A DNA stretch of 23,616 nt, taken from the NCBI GenBank assembly GCA_964358645.1, contig CAYHPW010000040.1, positions 1 to 23,616 on the forward strand. The letters run 5' to 3'. Origin of the DNA: JBBTDV01 sp038042605 (GTDB taxonomy: Bacteria > Bdellovibrionota > UBA1018). The position numbers and the translations under genes were made by a program. This document shows positions 8,972-17,252 of this stretch, piece by piece. The notes below the pieces were generated by a model. That model had not been told where the DNA came from. It made no database searches and saw only the letters and a program-made list of their open reading frames with translations. The number at the start of each line of letters is the position of its first letter. The stretch's first letter is position 1.

Positions 8972-9082
8972 TAATAACTACTACCAATGTTTTCAATGAT
9001 TAATGACCCAACTCCACCGGCCCAAGGGCCGGGGCCTTACGCCATGGCTGTAATAACTATATCTGATGTTTTCAACAATTAA
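8972..9082. repeat. 79-bp-spaced direct repeat flanking a GC-rich palindrome
   Basis: Two 32-bp copies (8972-9003 and 9051-9082) share TAATAACTA, then ATGTTTTCAA, then ATTAA in identical spacing (25 of 32 bases identical). Between them CCGGCCC-AA-GGGCCGG (9017-9032) is a perfect hairpin without a T tract. They lie in the 252-bp divergent space between the frameshifted secreted gene and the phosphatidyltransferase operon, so regulator binding sites are possible. Confidence 0.45.
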
Positions 9083-9181
9083 CTTCCCGCAATGAGGCAG
9101 ATGGCGGGGATATATTTACAAAACTTGGACATGTTTTTTGCAGTTTAAATAAACCGATTATCTTGATAAGGTACGTGCATT

Positions 9182-10069
9182 ATGTTTGACGCACACGAGA
9201 CCACGCTGGCGATAATTTACGCTATCATATTGATAACCATTCCTGTTGTCCTTATAGCCGCTTACTCGCTTCGGATAGCGCTTAAAGGGCGCGCCCGCTT
9301 CGATCGGATTGACAACCAAAGCAGCAGCAAGTTCTTAAGCAAGGGTGTTATGGAAATGGGATATTGGGCGCTACAACCGGTTGCAAGACTTTTGGTTTTT
9401 TTCCAAATCACGCCTAACCAGATCTCCTGGACATCCATCGTATTTGGTTTTCTAGCCGGGCTTTGCCTTGTATTCGGCCACTTTGGTTTTGGCGCGGCAC
9501 TGACAGCAGTTTCAAGCCTGCTTGACACGCTTGATGGCATGGTTGCGCGTATGACCGGGCGCTCGTCCGAGGCCGGCGAGGTGCTTGATTCAGCGATGGA
9601 CCGCTATGTGGAATTCTTTTTCTTGGGCGGGCTGGCAATCTATTACAGCGGGATAACTCCCCTACTCATACTGACACTTACAGCGCTGCTTGGCTCATAC
9701 ATGGTCAGCTACTCATCCATGATGGCGCGTGCTGAAGCCGTAAAACTCCCTTCAAGAAAATGGAGCATGCGAAGGCCGGAGCGCATACTTTACCTTGTTT
9801 TTGGAGCAGCGCTATCACCGGTTACGATCCCGTGGTTTGAACGAGTGCGTGAATTCCCGATAGCCATCGGACACCCCATGGTGGTCGCCTTGAGCCTCGT
9901 CGCAGTATTTGCTAATTTCTGCGCGATCGAGCAGTTCTGGCACACAATGAAAGTAATCCGCGCCCGCGAAGCGGAGGAAGCCCTGCAGAAAGCCCATAGC
10001 CACGAAGGCCACGAATCAGAAAATGAGCTAGAACAGAATCCTTCGCACACACCGCTTGGGCGCCACTGA
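9182..10069 (+). CDS. CDP-alcohol phosphatidyltransferase family membrane protein
   Basis: 295 aa. The full family signature D-x2-D-G-x2-A-R-x8-G-x3-D-x3-D is present: D115, D118, G119, A122, R123, G132, D136, D140. These residues bind the metal and the CDP-activated lipid. About six hydrophobic helices plus an extra N-terminal one at residues 8-30; the C-terminus is hydrophilic and His/Glu-rich. The enzyme should transfer a phosphatidyl (or similar) group from a CDP-activated donor to an alcohol at the inner membrane; the acceptor cannot be told from sequence. It is the first gene of a five-gene operon. AAGG at 9168-9171 is a plausible ribosome site. Confidence 0.88.
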   Translation: MFDAHETTLAIIYAIILITIPVVLIAAYSLRIALKGRARFDRIDNQSSSKFLSKGVMEMGYWALQPVARLLVFFQITPNQISWTSIVFGFLAGLCLVFGHFGFGAALTAVSSLLDTLDGMVARMTGRSSEAGEVLDSAMDRYVEFFFLGGLAIYYSGITPLLILTLTALLGSYMVSYSSMMARAEAVKLPSRKWSMRRPERILYLVFGAALSPVTIPWFERVREFPIAIGHPMVVALSLVAVFANFCAIEQFWHTMKVIRAREAEEALQKAHSHEGHESENELEQNPSHTPLGRH

Positions 10070-10072
10070 CAA

Positions 10073-10486
10073 GTGAACAGCACGAACTCAGCTTACATGG
10101 GTAGGCCATCATTTCTCAGGTCATTCAGCAGATCGCAGGTTTCCTCAGCGATAGCAACAGCAGTTGATTTCGTGCTTCTGTTCTCCATGGTTGAATACCT
10201 TAAGGTCTGGTATGTGATCGCCACCGCCGCCGGAAGCATGGCCGGAGCGATCACCAATTTCCTCCTTAACCGCCACTGGAGCTTTCGCGCGCTAGACATG
10301 CGGTGGCACAGGCAAGCTGTGAGATACGCCATAACGTCAGGATTAAGCCTAGTGCTGAATGCCGGGCTTGCTTATCTGTTTACGGATATCGTTGGCATAC
10401 ATTACTCGATCTCCGTTGTAGTTGCATCAGCCGCGGTCGGGGTGCTATTCAACTTCCCAATGCACCGTCATTATGTTTTCAGGTAA
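10073..10486 (+). CDS. GtrA-like family membrane protein
   Basis: 137 aa with four predicted helices and the GtrA family pattern: N-terminal ...SxAxATAVDFVLLF, then FLLNRHWSF after helix 2, and the matching FNFPMHRHYVF at the C-terminus. GtrA-like proteins are linked to movement of polyprenyl-linked sugars or to polysaccharide and teichoic acid decoration. A GTG start at 10073 lies 3 bp after the phosphatidyltransferase stop; the ATG at 10097 is the alternative, and neither has a strong ribosome site, so coupling with the upstream gene is likely. The link with a CDP-alcohol transferase suggests a lipid-linked head group or glycan. Confidence 0.85.
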   Translation: MNSTNSAYMGRPSFLRSFSRSQVSSAIATAVDFVLLFSMVEYLKVWYVIATAAGSMAGAITNFLLNRHWSFRALDMRWHRQAVRYAITSGLSLVLNAGLAYLFTDIVGIHYSISVVVASAAVGVLFNFPMHRHYVFR

Positions 10487-10493
10487 GAAAAAT

Positions 10494-11840
10494 ATGTCCA
10501 TAGAAATACGTACAGAAGTCCCAGGGCCAAAAAGTATCGCTTTAACCAAACGCGAACAGGAGCACATCGCGCCTGGACTGCAGCGCTTTGCCATGATGGC
10601 CGGCATAGTAATGAAAGAAGCTACTGGCAGCACCGTGACCGACGTGGACGGAAACACCTATCTAGATATAATTGGCGGGATCGGGGTCAACGGCCTTGGC
10701 CACAGTCACCCGCGCTACGTGGAAGCGCTTTGCTCACAACTTAAAAAATGCTCTGTCGGCAGCTTCACATCCGAACCCAGAGTCGAGCTTACAGAGCGGA
10801 TCGCAAAGAACGCGCTAACGCCAAATCTTCACCGCGTGCAACTTTACTCAAGTGGCGCCGAAGCTGTTGAATCAGCCCTCCGACTCGCAAAGTGTTACAC
10901 AGGCAAGTATGAATTCGTAAGTTTCTGGGGCGGATTCCACGGAAAAACCATGGGCGTTCTCTCTCTCATGGGATCTGACTTCAAAGAAAAGTTAGGACCT
11001 TTAGTCCCAGGCGCCGCGATTGTTCCGTACGCATATTGTTACCGCTGCCCACTCGGCCTTGACTACCCGGCATGTGGGCTAGCCTGCGCGGAATTTGCGC
11101 GCAAGCAGATCAAGATGAATACATCCGGTTCCGTCGCAGCACTGATAGTCGAGCCAATGCAGGGCTCCGCTGGTAACATCATCCCACCCAAGGAATTTCT
11201 CCCAGCCATAAGATCCATTTGTAACGAGATTAGTGCGCTTCTTATTGCAGATGAAATGATCACTGGCTTCGGCCGCACCGGGAAATACTGGGGCACGGAA
11301 CACTCTGGCGCCGTTCCAGACATAATAACAATCGGTAAGCAATTCGGCGGCGGGATACCCATCAGCGGGATAATTTCTACAGATAAAATCGTAAACTCAA
11401 AGCCATGGTCAAATCCGTCTGGATCGTCTTCAAGCTATGGCGGAAACCCGCTAGCCTCTGCAGCGGCCGCGGCGGCACTTAAGATAATCGACGAAGAAAA
11501 ACTCGTCGAAAATTCCAGGCACATGGGAGAGCATTTTTTATCCAAGCTTCAGCCAATGGTTGAAAAATATCCATTCATAGGTAATGTCCGCGGGGCCGGG
11601 CTTTTCCTAGCAATTGAAATGGTTTCTGACAAAAAAACAAAGGAGCCTCTGCCAAAATCAGTGACCCACAGGGTTTTTCACGAATGCTTAAAGCGAGGAC
11701 TGCTGACAATGTCGTACGAAGCGCGCTTCAGGATACAACCAGCGATGACCATTGATAAGACCTCGATTGACGAAGCGGTCGCGGTATTGACTGATGTTTT
11801 CGATGACATGAATAAAACCGGATACTGGAAAACAAAGTAA
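10494..11840 (+). CDS. Class III PLP-dependent aminotransferase
   Basis: 448 aa from the ATG at 10494, which begins 8 bp after the GtrA stop; an in-frame ATG at 10422 lies inside GtrA and is unlikely. Family motifs in order: YSSGAEAVESALRLAK (118-133), GGFHGKTMG (146-154), EPMQGSAGN (220-228), IADEMITGFGRTG (251-263) with the PLP-binding Asp253, and IGKQFGGGIP with the Schiff-base Lys282. It resembles the 4-aminobutyrate / acetylornithine aminotransferase group, but substrate is not determined. A cysteine cluster C-x2-C-x8-C-x3-C (182-198) is conspicuous. Its TAA overlaps the ATG of the peptidase as TAATG, so the two are coupled. Confidence 0.92.
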   Translation: MSIEIRTEVPGPKSIALTKREQEHIAPGLQRFAMMAGIVMKEATGSTVTDVDGNTYLDIIGGIGVNGLGHSHPRYVEALCSQLKKCSVGSFTSEPRVELTERIAKNALTPNLHRVQLYSSGAEAVESALRLAKCYTGKYEFVSFWGGFHGKTMGVLSLMGSDFKEKLGPLVPGAAIVPYAYCYRCPLGLDYPACGLACAEFARKQIKMNTSGSVAALIVEPMQGSAGNIIPPKEFLPAIRSICNEISALLIADEMITGFGRTGKYWGTEHSGAVPDIITIGKQFGGGIPISGIISTDKIVNSKPWSNPSGSSSSYGGNPLASAAAAAALKIIDEEKLVENSRHMGEHFLSKLQPMVEKYPFIGNVRGAGLFLAIEMVSDKKTKEPLPKSVTHRVFHECLKRGLLTMSYEARFRIQPAMTIDKTSIDEAVAVLTDVFDDMNKTGYWKTK

Positions 11841-13021
11841 TGGTAAAATTACGAGAAGACTTGCTTACAGACATCCTGACGCAGCCATCCGCTCCGTATC
11901 GTGAACGACACGTCATCGCCGTAGTCACGAAGGCGCTGGCAGCTAGCGGGGTACCGTTTTTTAATGATCCTGTCGGTAACATAATCATAGGCGCAAAAAA
12001 TATCTCACAACTTAAAAAAAAGTTGAATACGAAGGCTACCGCAGAACCGCTCATGATTTTCATGGCCCATATGGACCATCCAGGATTCATTGGTTCGAGA
12101 TGGCTCGACACCAAATTGGAGGTTGTGTGGCATGGCGGTTCCCCAACGAAATTCCTAGATGGAGCGCGGGTTTGGCTCGCCGACAACAGCGGCTTTATAG
12201 GTGGCGCAGAAATCCATTCAACCAAACTAACCAAATCCGGACGTTGCATTGACAGCGTCGTGCTTGCGCTGTCACCTGAAACAAAAAGTAGAATCATGAA
12301 TCCAAAAGGCGTTTATGGCGGCTTTGCTTTCCGTAAGGAAGCATGGCGCGACGGCCAACATATTTACACAAAGGCTGCTGATGATCTCGTCGGGACTTTC
12401 GTAGTTACATCACTTGCTATCGAAACCAAAGGTGCAAAAAAAAGAACTTCTACTGGCGAAAACTTCCTCGGTATACTCACACGCGCCGAGGAACCAGGGT
12501 TCATGGGTGCAATCGGGCATTTCGAGCTAGGCTGGTATAAAAAAGCAAAGCGCCAGCCTCTTTTTATCAGTATTGAAACATCCCGCACTCTGCCAGGAGC
12601 AGAGATCGGCAAAGGACCTATCGTAAGACTCGGTGATAAATTCACTGTATTTGATCCAAATGCACTGAGAGTAGTATGCGACGTGGCAAGCAAAACCCTG
12701 CCAAACAGCCACCAGCGCCGTATAATGGATGGTGGCACCTGCGAGGCGACAGCGGCAACCGCATACGGTTTTCCTTGTATCGGGTTTTCAGTGCCGCTAG
12801 GCAACTACCATAACCAGAGCTTCGAGGGAGGGCCTGATTCAAGGGGCCCGATGGGCCCGGCACCAGAGTTTGTCCATATTTCTGATGTCAGTGGCATGCT
12901 GAAACTTTGCATTTCACTGCTTAAGCGCGGACTGCCATGGAATGAGCCTTGGAAGCGAAAACTTACCGAACTTAAGAAAGACTATAAAAGAACACTCAAG
13001 TTGATGAAATCGGGACCATAA
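11840..13021 (+). CDS. M42-like zinc metallopeptidase
   Basis: 393 aa. The dinuclear zinc site residues of the M42 (glutamyl aminopeptidase / endoglucanase-like) family can be placed: AHMDHPG with H77, KAADDLVGT with D181/D182, RAEEPGFMGA with the catalytic Glu pair 217-218, an acidic residue in FISIETS (E246), and the late His in GNYHNQSFEGG (H324). It is slightly longer than the usual ~350 aa, with a Lys-rich tail at 375-393. It would cleave N-terminal residues from peptides or a small amide in the cytoplasm. The 1-bp overlap with the aminotransferase suggests that both act on the same amino acid or peptide-like product (inference). Confidence 0.85.
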   Translation: MVKLREDLLTDILTQPSAPYRERHVIAVVTKALAASGVPFFNDPVGNIIIGAKNISQLKKKLNTKATAEPLMIFMAHMDHPGFIGSRWLDTKLEVVWHGGSPTKFLDGARVWLADNSGFIGGAEIHSTKLTKSGRCIDSVVLALSPETKSRIMNPKGVYGGFAFRKEAWRDGQHIYTKAADDLVGTFVVTSLAIETKGAKKRTSTGENFLGILTRAEEPGFMGAIGHFELGWYKKAKRQPLFISIETSRTLPGAEIGKGPIVRLGDKFTVFDPNALRVVCDVASKTLPNSHQRRIMDGGTCEATAATAYGFPCIGFSVPLGNYHNQSFEGGPDSRGPMGPAPEFVHISDVSGMLKLCISLLKRGLPWNEPWKRKLTELKKDYKRTLKLMKSGP

Positions 13022-13027
13022 CCAGCC

Positions 13028-13849
13028 ATGCAGACAATCATAAGAAATTTTTTAAGGAATTTTCCTATTACATGCTGGGCGCGTGAATTACGACTTATCT
13101 TTAAAGAAGCACACCTTCTAATGGTCGCATCAAGCCTAGCATACACGACCATACTATCAATCATTCCATTGCTTGCGGTAAGTTTTGCTATCTTTCACGC
13201 TTTCGGCGGGCTCGACAAATTATACAACGTCCTTGCCCCCATGGTACTTTCAAACCTTGCCGAAGGTACCGGCGATGAAGTGACTAAAACGCTGCACCAG
13301 TTCGTTAGCAACGCTCACGCGAACGCTATCGGCATAGGCGGGCTCATCGGGTTGATCGCAACGAGCATGAGCATGCTTTCTAGCGTTGAAAAAGCCATAA
13401 ATAAAACATGGCACACGCCGGTGAACCGCACGCTCTTTCAAAGAATATCCGCATACTGGCTGTTCATAACGCTTGGGCCACTAACTTTCGCCGTGGCCGT
13501 GGGAGTCGCGACATCTGCGGAGTTCCCGCTGGCAAAGCTTCTGCCAGGGGGTAACGGGATTTTCATCCTGACAATCGGCATGTTTTTTCTGGTTTACAGA
13601 TGGGTACCATGCTGCCGCGTCAACTGGAGGTACGCGCTTGCTTCAGCGACCGTCACATCCATACTGCTAAATCTGGCACGCGTAGGCTACAACTTGTACA
13701 CGAAAGAAGTCATGACCTACAGCAAGATCTACGGCAGCCTCGGCGCGGTGCCGATACTTCTTTTATGGGTATACATCCTTTGGATAATCATTCTTTCAGG
13801 CGCGGCCCTTACAGCGGCAATGCAGCGCAAACACGCAGGCACGCGTTAG
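13028..13849 (+). CDS. YihY/BrkB family inner-membrane protein
   Basis: 273 aa with six predicted helices and the family patterns ASSLAYTTILSIIPLLAV near residues 34-51 and YGSLGAVPILLLWVYILW near 237-254. Members are inner-membrane proteins of uncertain biochemical role (once misnamed ribonuclease BN). It starts 6 bp after the peptidase and closes the operon. No T-tract terminator is clear; the next element is the long inverted repeat at 13883. Confidence 0.88.
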   Translation: MQTIIRNFLRNFPITCWARELRLIFKEAHLLMVASSLAYTTILSIIPLLAVSFAIFHAFGGLDKLYNVLAPMVLSNLAEGTGDEVTKTLHQFVSNAHANAIGIGGLIGLIATSMSMLSSVEKAINKTWHTPVNRTLFQRISAYWLFITLGPLTFAVAVGVATSAEFPLAKLLPGGNGIFILTIGMFFLVYRWVPCCRVNWRYALASATVTSILLNLARVGYNLYTKEVMTYSKIYGSLGAVPILLLWVYILWIIILSGAALTAAMQRKHAGTR

Positions 13850-13882
13850 TTAATTCGTAAGGCTCTCAGCCCTCAGCTGTTT

Positions 13883-13936
13883 AACCCACTCTATGGGTCA
13901 AAAATGTTGATTTTGGCCCATAGAGTGGGTTATAAT
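13883..13936 (+). promoter_or_regulatory. Promoter inside a 21-bp-arm inverted repeat
   Basis: The arms 13883-13903 and 13911-13931 pair over 21 positions, with one G-T wobble and a 7-nt loop. TTGATT (13907-13912) and TATAAT (13931-13936) with an 18-bp spacer form a promoter that starts in the loop and ends at the edge of the right arm. Transcription would begin near 13943, about two bases before the ATG at 13945, giving a leaderless message. The hairpin may also serve as terminator or operator; it has only a short T run on the plus strand. Confidence 0.5.
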
Positions 13937-13944
13937 TATTTATA

Positions 13945-15120
13945 ATGGCGACTGACATTTCAAGAACTCTAGAGGCGACAATAAAGACTGAAACGGACAG
14001 GACGGGAAAAAGCATATTACTACTTGGCCCTAGGCAAGTAGGCAAAAGCACGCTACTGGCAAAGCTTGATCCAAAACTTACAATCAATCTTGCCGATGAG
14101 AGCATGTTTCGTGAGCATGTAAAAGATCCAGCACTTATCAGGCGACAAGTGCATGCATTGCCGGTAAAAAGCAAAATACTTATCGACGAGGTCCAGCGAC
14201 TACCATCCATACTTAACACAATTCAGGCGCTTATCGACGAGAAGAAGGGCTGGATTTTTCTTATAACCGGATCATCAGCCAGAAAACTCAAACGCGGGCA
14301 GGCGAATTTATTGCCTGGTCGCGTGTTCGAGCACCGGCTCTTCCCGTTGACGTATTGGGAACTGGGTGAACAATTCAATCTAGAAAAAGTACTTTCAACC
14401 GGATCACTTCCGGAGATCTATCTTCAGGATTACGGACCGGAGTTGCTCAGAAATTATATTGATATCTATCTTCGCGAGGAAATACAGGCTGAATCGTTAA
14501 CCAGGAACATCGGTTCATACTCAAGGTTCTTGGATTTGGCCGCAGCGGCATCCGGCGAGATTATAAACTATTCAGCCTTGGCTTCTGATTCAGAAATTCC
14601 CAAGGAGACCCTGCGCAGATTCTACACGCTACTCGAAGAGACGCTCCTCATTCACCGTTTGCCGGCTTACACGAAAATCAAAGGGGGCCGAAAAGCACTC
14701 CAGCGTGAAAGGATTGTGTTCTTTGATCTTGGTGTATGCAACGCGATTCTTGGCGCGCACAAAAACGTCCTAACCGAAACACTCAAAGGCCATCTTTTCG
14801 AGCAATGGCTCGCATTGCAGTTGATCGCCTATTCGAGTTATCACAGGCTGGACTGGAAGTTTTCACATTATCGTGATGACAGAGGGAACGAAGTGGATCT
14901 GATCATAGACACCGGCCCACGCCTGCTGGCGCTGGAGATTAAATATTCCACAAGCATCAAACCCAAATATGCCAACGGTCTTAGGGAATTCGCGCAATAC
15001 ACAAAAAAGCCAGTTAAACTGATCATCGTCTATCGCGGCGATACGCCCCAGCGTTTAGATCGCGTGAGCGCTATGCCCTATCGCGAGTTACTTGACAGGA
15101 TTAAAGTAATAGCGGGCTGA
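13945..15120 (+). CDS. AAA_14 / DUF4143 family ATPase (second copy type)
   Basis: 391 aa. Walker A GPRQVGKST near residues 28-36, Walker B ILIDEVQ near 77-83, then LITGSSARKLKRG and LLPGR, a probable winged helix, and a complete C-terminal PD-(D/E)XK-like motif NEVDLII...ALEIKYS. The intact E-x-K differs from the ATPase gene at 6829-8130, and the two proteins are clearly diverged, so they are separate acquisitions rather than a local duplication. No Shine-Dalgarno sequence precedes the ATG, which fits the leaderless promoter just upstream. Function is not established for the family. It is convergent with the RCC1 lipoprotein gene, with 81 bp between and no evident terminator. Confidence 0.9.
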   Translation: MATDISRTLEATIKTETDRTGKSILLLGPRQVGKSTLLAKLDPKLTINLADESMFREHVKDPALIRRQVHALPVKSKILIDEVQRLPSILNTIQALIDEKKGWIFLITGSSARKLKRGQANLLPGRVFEHRLFPLTYWELGEQFNLEKVLSTGSLPEIYLQDYGPELLRNYIDIYLREEIQAESLTRNIGSYSRFLDLAAAASGEIINYSALASDSEIPKETLRRFYTLLEETLLIHRLPAYTKIKGGRKALQRERIVFFDLGVCNAILGAHKNVLTETLKGHLFEQWLALQLIAYSSYHRLDWKFSHYRDDRGNEVDLIIDTGPRLLALEIKYSTSIKPKYANGLREFAQYTKKPVKLIIVYRGDTPQRLDRVSAMPYRELLDRIKVIAG

Positions 15121-15201
15121 TAAAGCGGTGCAGCTGCGTGATACAAACAGAGCCACTCAGCAGAGAGTTTCAACTAATCTTGAGACAAAGCCCTATTCAA
15201 C

Positions 15202-16728
15202 TTATTGGGCAGTTGTTATCGCCAAACTTAAATCAACAAGCTTTGCAGTGTTTGAATCAGTATTTGTCCCATCTCCCAACTGACCTTTGTTATTCAGACC
15301 CCAACAATATACTTTGCCGTCTTCTGAAATGGCACAGGTGTGCCCAGCTCCCGCCTTGATCTCTCTGACATTTTCAAGAGCTGTTGTATTGTCAGATGAC
15401 ACCACAATAGATGTAACAACACCATCAGCATAACCATTGCCCCAGCACTTTACTTGTCCAGTGGCAGATGATTTATTCGCCCCAACAATGGCGCAAGTGT
15501 GATTGGTTCCTGCGGTAACAGCAATTACTGATTTAGCGTCTTTTCCTTCATCACCTTCTTCATCAAAATTTACATGTTTTGGGTTTTGGACTGTACTATC
15601 ATTCTCCGCATCTGGATCTGCTTGTTTTTGCTCATTATAGCCCCAGCAGAATAGCTTCTTGCTTTCACCATCTTCTTTTATTGCGCAAGTATGCCCCTCA
15701 CCGAGCGCGATAGAATTTGCATGATTGCTAAACTGAGTCACAATCCTGGGGTTAGCATAATATGATGGACCTCCATTACTGACTTGCTTATTTGAATTAT
15801 CCCCCCAGCAATACAGTTCACCAGAAGGTGATGTAGCACAAGTATGATGACCGCTAGTAATGATAGATTTAATGGCAAGGTCGGAACCACCAGCTTTAAT
15901 AGCAGTAAAAATATTCAGATCGAGGTCATCAATTCTATTACCTCTACCTAACTGACCAGCAGAATTGCTCTTACCTTTGCATGTAGAAAAATTAGAATCA
16001 CTCTTATTAACACAGATAACGTCATCAGTACCAAATCTAGAAATAGATAAAGACCCAATATTGATTGGCGAGCCACCACCTTCAATGTTAACCCGTGTGC
16101 TGTCAGGAGAGTAGGATCCCTCTAACAATTTTCCGACACAATGTAATTTGTTGTCATTTTTAATAACACAGGTGCTTTTACTACCGACTTCTATCGATTT
16201 AATCTCAGTGGCACTGCCAAATGCAGTAATTAGAGTTGGTGTAATTTTAACATTCGGATCGGTTTCATCCTGTTCTGTTTCCTCTATGGTTTTAATTTGA
16301 CCATCCTCACTACCGCCCCAACACGTAACGCCGTGTCCCTCAAGCAAAGCACATGTATGAGACTTTGCTGCTACTAAAGCAATGGCTTTGGGCTGAATAC
16401 TTTGACTTAGAGGTAGCAATGAATCTCCATCTCCATTTACATCTATATCGTCATCTCCAAGCTGTGAAGATGGAGATTGACCAAAACTTATGCCTGAAGG
16501 CGATGATGGAACTGGAGATGGTGAAGGCTCTATGGAAGCACTACCCATTATACTAAGCGCTGTACCGTCAGAACCCTTCTTATTGAACCGCTCCTTTTGC
16601 ATCTCTGCATTAAAGCAACCTGTCGCCACAAAAAGGGCGGTCACTGCGCAAAGCACCGGCGCCTTGATACACAAAGAACTACCAATACGAGAACTATACA
16701 TAAATTGACAACCAAACGATCTACCCAT
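15202..16728 (-). CDS. RCC1-repeat probable lipoprotein
   Basis: 508 aa. N-terminal hydrophobic segment followed by a possible lipobox ending at C38 (LFVATGC), so it is probably lipid-anchored. A Pro/Ser linker (~65-85) and an acidic DVNGDGD stretch precede about six RCC1-like repeats with the signature HTCA...xCWG (for example HTCATSPSGELYCWGDN, HTCAISEDGKVYCWGLNN), each again with a cysteine pair. The repeats are diverged in DNA, unlike the gene at the window start. The ATG at 16728 has AAGGA 11 bases upstream; the ATG at 16701 gives a shorter signal peptide but no ribosome site. A partner or ligand is unknown. Confidence 0.85.
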   Translation of the reverse strand: MGRSFGCQFMYSSRIGSSLCIKAPVLCAVTALFVATGCFNAEMQKERFNKKGSDGTALSIMGSASIEPSPSPVPSSPSGISFGQSPSSQLGDDDIDVNGDGDSLLPLSQSIQPKAIALVAAKSHTCALLEGHGVTCWGGSEDGQIKTIEETEQDETDPNVKITPTLITAFGSATEIKSIEVGSKSTCVIKNDNKLHCVGKLLEGSYSPDSTRVNIEGGGSPINIGSLSISRFGTDDVICVNKSDSNFSTCKGKSNSAGQLGRGNRIDDLDLNIFTAIKAGGSDLAIKSIITSGHHTCATSPSGELYCWGDNSNKQVSNGGPSYYANPRIVTQFSNHANSIALGEGHTCAIKEDGESKKLFCWGYNEQKQADPDAENDSTVQNPKHVNFDEEGDEGKDAKSVIAVTAGTNHTCAIVGANKSSATGQVKCWGNGYADGVVTSIVVSSDNTTALENVREIKAGAGHTCAISEDGKVYCWGLNNKGQLGDGTNTDSNTAKLVDLSLAITTAQ

Positions 16729-16773
16729 AATTTAACGTATCCTTGATTAATTAGATTTTATTATTAAATAATC

Positions 16774-16805
16774 ATTATAGATAGATGTGTCTAAAAAAAC
16801 ACATC
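16774..16805 (-). promoter_or_regulatory. Probable promoter of the RCC1 lipoprotein gene with inverted repeat
   Basis: On the minus strand TATAAT (16774-16779) lies about 45 bp upstream of the ATG. A perfect 7-bp inverted repeat GATGTGT-N8-ACACATC (16784-16805) occupies the -35/spacer region. No TTGACA-like box is visible. Confidence 0.4.
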
Positions 16806-17252
16806 CCTGCGCGGCAAGCTTAAAGTACTTTCCTTGTTATCATGACAGTCATTATGGTAATTTTAAAACTCTAATAATTTAACCCGTGGTTTCGCCACGC
16901 TGTCTAATCTATCATGGTTTCGCAATGGTTATATGAATGACCACTTGAACTGATTCAGCGCTTTTGCAATACCAATCTTAGGAATATCAGCCACGCTCTG
17001 AACCGCTGAAAAGTACTATTTCTCATGATTTCCAGAGGTTTTCTGCGAAGTTTTTAGTGCCCTAAGCTCATGCAAATAACGGCATGCCTGCACCTCCCAG
17101 CGCTTCGCAGTATAAATTAGCTCCAAGGTGACTCCATACATTTTTCTACTCTCGAAGCCAATCGCTACCACATGACTTAGGATGGTGGCGTTTTTGCGAA
17201 AAACAATTTGGCGTGGTTTGAAATAACCACCCCACGGCCCCAAGCATAGAGT
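16806..17252. other. Intergenic region without a convincing gene
   Basis: About 450 bp with many stops. A 75-codon TTG-started minus-strand frame at 17016-17243 reads like protein in its second half but has no ribosome site, no recognised motif and no partner, so it may be gene debris. Nothing else is supported. Confidence 0.4.

Noticed and set aside
10422..10493. Earlier ATG for the aminotransferase
   Set aside because: It lies within the GtrA gene, lacks a ribosome site, and adds 24 residues unlike the family N-terminus.
17016..17243. 75-codon minus-strand frame from a TTG
   Set aside because: No ribosome site, no recognised motif and no partner gene; possibly debris, not supportable as a gene.
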